Source: Lachnospiraceae bacterium (GTDB lineage Bacteria > Bacillota > Clostridia > Lachnospirales > Lachnospiraceae). From it: DNA of 48,617 nucleotides. The notes under the pieces were generated by a model. The model had not been told where the DNA came from and searched no databases. It worked only from the letters and a program-made list of their open reading frames with translations. Below are positions 44,899-48,617 of the stretch, piece after piece. Each line of letters begins with the position of its first letter. The first letter of the stretch is position 1. A program made the position numbers and the translations under genes. The stretch is taken from positions 1-48,617 of the forward strand of contig JAAWJI010000030.1 in assembly GCA_022796795.1 (NCBI GenBank). The letters run 5' to 3'.

Positions 44899-45933
44899 AT
44901 GCAGACTTCAAGAGAATGTGTAAAAAGAGCTTTGACGGGAACCGGGCCGGACCGGATTCCAGTCTGCCTGGATTTTGACCAGGACCATCTGAACAGAGCA
45001 ATTACAGAAAGTATTTTACAGGATTATACATCAGATGTTATCATTGTAAGCAGCTATGATCCGGAGTTTGTGCCCGTGGGTGAGGGCTATTCTCCGTGGG
45101 GCTATAAAATGGAAACCTTTGGGGAAACCATGGGGGAGGTAAAAGACCGTCCCCTGGAATCCTGGGACAACTTTCATGCCTGGAAAAGTCGTCTCCCTGA
45201 TTTCTCCCAGGAAAGGCGGTATGAAAATGTCAGGGAAATCCGCCAAAAATACCCGGATCGGTATGTGGTGGGAGGCCTGGGCATGATGATGGAAGAAATC
45301 ATCAACCTGCGGGGCTATGCCAACTGTATGATGGATTACTATGAGGAGCCAGAGCAGCTTTGCCAGCTCATCGACTGCCTGTACCAGATTGCCAGACAGC
45401 AAATCGACGGGTACGCAGCGGCAGGTCTGGACGGCGTCATAGCCTGGGAGGACTGGGGGCTGCAGAAAGGTCCTATGATGTCCTACTCACTGTGGCAGGA
45501 ATTTTACTATGACAAGATGAAGGATCTGGTAGATTACATCCACAGCAAGGGCATGACCTATTTCCTTCACTCCTGCGGAAATATCCTATATCTCCTGGAT
45601 ACCTTTGCAGAGTTTGGAATCGACGCCATTCAGATGGATCAGCAGATGAATATGGGGCTGGATCGCTTAAGCTCCTGGAAGGGAAAGCTTTGTTTCTGGT
45701 GTCCGGTGGACATCCAGCACAGCGTAGACATGTCCTTGGAGGAAATGGGACAATACATCCATGAGATGATAACCTCCCTGGGAACAGAAGATGGCGGCTT
45801 TATGTACAAAGCCTATCCTCAGCCGGCGGCCATCCATATGCCGGAGGAACAGCTGCGGAGGGAAATCCATTTTATGCAGAGTTATCGTTACATGGAAAAG
45901 GCGCACACAGTCCCTGTTCCATTGACGGATTAA
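44899..45933 (+). CDS. Uroporphyrinogen-decarboxylase-family protein (MtaA/CmuA-like)
   Basis: A 344-residue TIM-barrel protein of the URO-D superfamily. True HemE works in haem synthesis, but this member is of the methyltransferase-like subgroup: FLHSCGNILYLLDTFAEFGI has the HxC zinc element, and GLDGVIAWEDWGLQ is a barrel strand of the group. HemE-specific residues are not apparent. GTAGGAGG precedes the ATG. Such genes recur in glycan-use loci of gut Clostridia, as here, between sugar permeases and a GH3 enzyme. The substrate is unknown; methyl transfer or demethylation of a glycan-derived compound is speculation. Confidence 0.85.
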   Translation: MQTSRECVKRALTGTGPDRIPVCLDFDQDHLNRAITESILQDYTSDVIIVSSYDPEFVPVGEGYSPWGYKMETFGETMGEVKDRPLESWDNFHAWKSRLPDFSQERRYENVREIRQKYPDRYVVGGLGMMMEEIINLRGYANCMMDYYEEPEQLCQLIDCLYQIARQQIDGYAAAGLDGVIAWEDWGLQKGPMMSYSLWQEFYYDKMKDLVDYIHSKGMTYFLHSCGNILYLLDTFAEFGIDAIQMDQQMNMGLDRLSSWKGKLCFWCPVDIQHSVDMSLEEMGQYIHEMITSLGTEDGGFMYKAYPQPAAIHMPEEQLRREIHFMQSYRYMEKAHTVPVPLTD

Positions 45934-45946
45934 AGAAAGGAGGCAC

Positions 45947-48457
45947 ATGATGGAAAAATGGGGAAACCTGCAATACCAGCCCAATCTTCCCTTGGGGGAA
46001 AACAGAACCTATGTTACAGGAGGGGAAGCGCATATTGCCCTATCCCTGAAGGCCGCAAAAGAAGGCATGGTATTGCTGAAAAATCAGGCCAACACCCTTC
46101 CCCTGGCCCGGGGAACAAAAGTGGCCTTATTTGGAAAGGGTAGTTTTGATTATGTAAAAGGCGGCGGCGGAAGCGGCCAGGTCTATACAGCCTACAGTAG
46201 AAATCTCTATGAGGGCCTGAAACTGCAAAATGACAAGGTACAGATTTTTGAAAAGCTCTCCCGCTTCTATAAGCAGGCAGTGGAGGCTCAGTATGAGGAA
46301 GGCCTTCCGCCTGGTATGACAGAGGAGCCTCAGATCCCGGAGGAGCTCCTGAGGGAAGCAGCCGCTTATACAGACACTGCTATTGTGGCTATCAGCCGTT
46401 TCTCAGGAGAAGGCTGGGACAGAGCCAGCGGGAAACTGGCAGGTAAAGAAGGGACCGACAGCACTACGCCCAAGAGCACTGAAAAGGAAAAAAATGCAAG
46501 GGAAAGAAACACAGCGGAAGGAAACACAGAAGCGGAAAATCCTCTGCTGCGTGAGAAAAAAATGATGTCTCTCTCCACGGATCTGTTTGAGAGGGGAGAT
46601 TTCTACCTGTCTCTTCGGGAACAGGCCCTGGTGGAGGCCGTGACAAAAAACTTTACCCATATAATTATTGTTATGAATGTGGGAGGCATGGTGGATACCT
46701 CCTGGTTCAAAGAGAATCCTTGTATCCAGGCTGTTCTCATGGCCTGGCAGGCGGGCATTGAGGGAGGCATGGCCATGGCCCAGCTGCTTGTAGGGGAAGC
46801 CAACCCCTGCGGAAAGCTTTCGGACACCTTTGCCGCCTCTTTGGAGGATTATCCCTCCACCTGGAATTTCCATGAATCAGAGGACTATGTGGATTACACT
46901 GACGACATCTATGTGGGATACCGGTATTTTGAGACCATTCCCGGCGCCTCCCAAAAGGTCAATTATCCCTTTGGATTCGGACTTTCCTATACGGATTTTC
47001 AGATCACATGTGCAAGGGTAACGGAAACTCCCACAGGATTTTCCTTCCAGGTACAGGTTGTGAACACCGGAGATATCCCGGGTAAGGAAGTGGTTCAAAT
47101 CTATGTAAAAGCCCCTCAGGGTAAGCTTGGAAAGCCGGAAAAGGAGCTAAAAGCTTTTGGAAAAACCAGGCTGTTACAGGCAGGAGAAGCCCAGATCCTT
47201 ACGCTTTTTGTCTCCAGGGCCTCCCTGGCCTCCTACGACGATCTGGGAAAGGTACAGAGATCCGCCTACATTTTGGAGGAGGGAATCTACCGGTTCTTTG
47301 TAGGAAATTCTGTGCGGGATGGCAGCTGGACTGATTATGTCTATGAGCTGAAGCATCCTTTAATTGTAGAGCAGTTGACTCAAAAGCTGGCCCCTGCCCA
47401 ATTAAAAAAGAGACTATGCGCCGACGGCTCCTGGGAAGAGCTGCCCCTTAAAGTCCCCCATGACCCGGATGCCAGCGGAATCGGAAAAATTCCCTTTGCG
47501 GAAATGGAGGAATACACGCCTGGCGTGCGGGAGCAAAAAGGCGTGCCCCTGAATCCTAATCTGTGGGATTCTTCTCACCCGCTTCTGGAGGTGGCAGAGG
47601 GAAAGCTGTCTATGGAAGCCTTCATAGATCAGCTGTCTGATGAAGATCTGGCCTGTCTCCTGGGAGGCCAGCCCAATACCGGAGTGGCAAATACCTTTGG
47701 CTTTGGCAACCTGCCGCAATGGGGCGTACCTAATATCATGACTGCAGACGGCCCTGCAGGACTTCGGATTCATCCCAAATGCGGGGTTTCTACAACCGCC
47801 TGGCCCTGCGCCACTCTGCTTGCCTGCACATGGAATCCTAAGCTTGCAGAGCAGGTGGGGATCGCCGGAGCCCGGGAGGTAAAGGAAAATCATATAGGTG
47901 TATGGCTCACACCGGGAATTAATATTCACAGGAGCCCACTGTGCGGGAGAAATTTCGAATATTATTCCGAGGATCCCCTTCTCACCGGCAAAATGGCCGG
48001 TGCAATGGTTCATGGTATCCAGTCAGAGCATATTGCCGCCTCTGTAAAGCATTTTGCCTTTAATAATAAAGAGACAAACCGGAGAAACAGCGACTCCCGT
48101 GTTTCTGAGCGTGCGGCCAGAGAGATTTACCTGAAGGCCTTTGAAATCATTGTGAAAGAGCAGAATCCCTGGACCATCATGTCCTCCTACAATATGATAA
48201 ACGGCCACAGATGCTCCGAGTGCAGAGAATTGCTCACGGATATCCTGAGGGGCGAATGGGGCTTTCAGGGCATGGTTACCACCGACTGGTGGAACTGGGG
48301 TGAACATTACAAGGAGACAAAAGCCGGAAACGACGTAAAAATGGGCTGCGGATATCCAAAACGGCTGCTGCTGGCAAAAGAGCAGATGCTCTTGACAAGG
48401 GAGGAAATGGAAGTCTGCGGAAAGAGAATCCTGGAACTGATTCTGAGGATGGATTAA
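45947..48457 (+). CDS. Family 3 glycoside hydrolase with permuted domains (beta-glucosidase type)
   Basis: An 836-residue GH3 enzyme with reversed domain order. The (alpha/beta)6 sandwich comes first (about 30-330), with the acid/base Glu155 in RFSGEGWDR. A fibronectin-like domain follows (about 355-450: GKEVVQIYVKAPQG). The TIM barrel is last (about 545-830), with VKHFAFNNKETNR and the nucleophile Asp780 in GMVTTDWW. Ruminococcus albus beta-glucosidase has the same order. An acidic-basic low-complexity insertion (about 160-200) follows the acid/base. There is no signal peptide, so it acts on imported beta-linked oligosaccharides. AAAGGAGG precedes two adjacent ATGs; 45950 is equally likely as start. 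Confidence 0.94.
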   Translation: MMEKWGNLQYQPNLPLGENRTYVTGGEAHIALSLKAAKEGMVLLKNQANTLPLARGTKVALFGKGSFDYVKGGGGSGQVYTAYSRNLYEGLKLQNDKVQIFEKLSRFYKQAVEAQYEEGLPPGMTEEPQIPEELLREAAAYTDTAIVAISRFSGEGWDRASGKLAGKEGTDSTTPKSTEKEKNARERNTAEGNTEAENPLLREKKMMSLSTDLFERGDFYLSLREQALVEAVTKNFTHIIIVMNVGGMVDTSWFKENPCIQAVLMAWQAGIEGGMAMAQLLVGEANPCGKLSDTFAASLEDYPSTWNFHESEDYVDYTDDIYVGYRYFETIPGASQKVNYPFGFGLSYTDFQITCARVTETPTGFSFQVQVVNTGDIPGKEVVQIYVKAPQGKLGKPEKELKAFGKTRLLQAGEAQILTLFVSRASLASYDDLGKVQRSAYILEEGIYRFFVGNSVRDGSWTDYVYELKHPLIVEQLTQKLAPAQLKKRLCADGSWEELPLKVPHDPDASGIGKIPFAEMEEYTPGVREQKGVPLNPNLWDSSHPLLEVAEGKLSMEAFIDQLSDEDLACLLGGQPNTGVANTFGFGNLPQWGVPNIMTADGPAGLRIHPKCGVSTTAWPCATLLACTWNPKLAEQVGIAGAREVKENHIGVWLTPGINIHRSPLCGRNFEYYSEDPLLTGKMAGAMVHGIQSEHIAASVKHFAFNNKETNRRNSDSRVSERAAREIYLKAFEIIVKEQNPWTIMSSYNMINGHRCSECRELLTDILRGEWGFQGMVTTDWWNWGEHYKETKAGNDVKMGCGYPKRLLLAKEQMLLTREEMEVCGKRILELILRMD

Positions 48458-48461
48458 CAAA

Positions 48462-48503
48462 AAGGGTCTGTGGCAAAACAGCTGCATTTTGCCACAGACC
48501 CTT
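48462..48503 (+). terminator. Strong terminator of the GH3 operon
   Basis: AAGGGTCTGTGGCAAAA and its exact complement TTTTGCCACAGACCCTT form a 17-bp stem with an 8-base loop, followed by CTTTATTTAG. It is nearly symmetric and could also serve the minus-strand gene. Confidence 0.92.
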
Positions 48504-48526
48504 CTTTATTTAGATTTCTTTATATA

Positions 48527-48617
48527 TTATTCTATATGGGGCAGTCCGTCAAATCCCGCCTGCAGCTCTGCATCTGTGGGAATGTAGTCCTCCATTTTTC
48601 CGTCATTATATTTCCCG
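48527..48617 (-). CDS. 3' end of an unidentified gene
   Basis: The last 29 codons of a minus-strand frame that runs off the window edge: GKYNDGKMEDYIPTDAELQ, then AGFDGLPHIE and TAA. The codon use looks like real coding sequence and the shared terminator lies just beyond. The family cannot be told from this fragment. Confidence 0.6.
   Translation of the reverse strand, partial: GKYNDGKMEDYIPTDAELQAGFDGLPHIE

Overview
The window looks like the chromosome of a low- to mid-GC anaerobic gut Firmicute, most likely a member of the Lachnospiraceae. The grounds are protein sequence character, near-consensus sigma-A promoters with strong AGGAGG ribosome sites, a V-type ATPase operon closely resembling the sodium ATPase of Enterococcus hirae, a YesM/YesN-type two-component pair next to a sugar ABC transporter, and a domain-permuted family 3 glycosidase. 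No rRNA, tRNA or CRISPR array was seen.

Region 1 (1-5073) is a visibly AT-richer genomic island. It holds a small XRE-type regulator, a XamI-family restriction endonuclease, its overlapping N6-adenine methyltransferase and an accessory protein of unknown function, all on the plus strand. Facing them is the wreck of a mobile element: a resolvase-like protein without the usual catalytic serine, and the first ~30 codons of a TnpX-type large serine recombinase fused by deletion to an unrelated tail and a terminator.

Region 2 (5074-16846) is mostly minus strand. One operon runs from a promoter at 9137-9165 through a hendecad-repeat coiled-coil protein, signal peptidase I, a GT-C-like membrane protein and tcdA. 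Beyond it lie a large propeller-like exported protein coupled to a methyltransferase, a polyphosphate:AMP phosphotransferase and a fucosyltransferase-fold protein.

Region 3 (16929-26049) is a complete nine-gene V-type ATPase operon in the order H-I-K-E-C-F-A-B-D, with its own promoter and terminator. The K subunit carries the sodium-ligand residues known from E. hirae. A duplicated 56-bp repeat sits between the B and D genes.

Region 4 (26190-38334) begins with a structured intergenic element, then an apparently self-regulated MarR gene and a DegV gene. A minus-strand cluster follows: a phosphohexomutase homologue with a destroyed active site, larE, larC, a PtuA-like ATPase, a 50-residue unknown protein and an AEC transporter, all tightly spaced. 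Upstream of these are fucU, a membrane-anchored SGNH hydrolase, a DUF1002 protein and an alpha/beta hydrolase.

Region 5 (38529-48503) is a plus-strand carbohydrate locus. A YesM-type kinase and YesN-type regulator precede an operon with a palindrome over its -10 box. It contains a solute-binding protein lacking its N-lobe, two sugar permeases, a uroporphyrinogen-decarboxylase-family protein preceded by two LacI-type palindromes, and a permuted GH3 enzyme. The likely job is sensing, import and hydrolysis of a beta-linked oligosaccharide. The window ends in the 3' end of an unidentified minus-strand gene.

The best candidates for something undescribed are the PtuA-like ATPase with its 50-residue partner inside the lar cluster, the mutase pseudoenzyme, and the solute-binding protein without its N-lobe.
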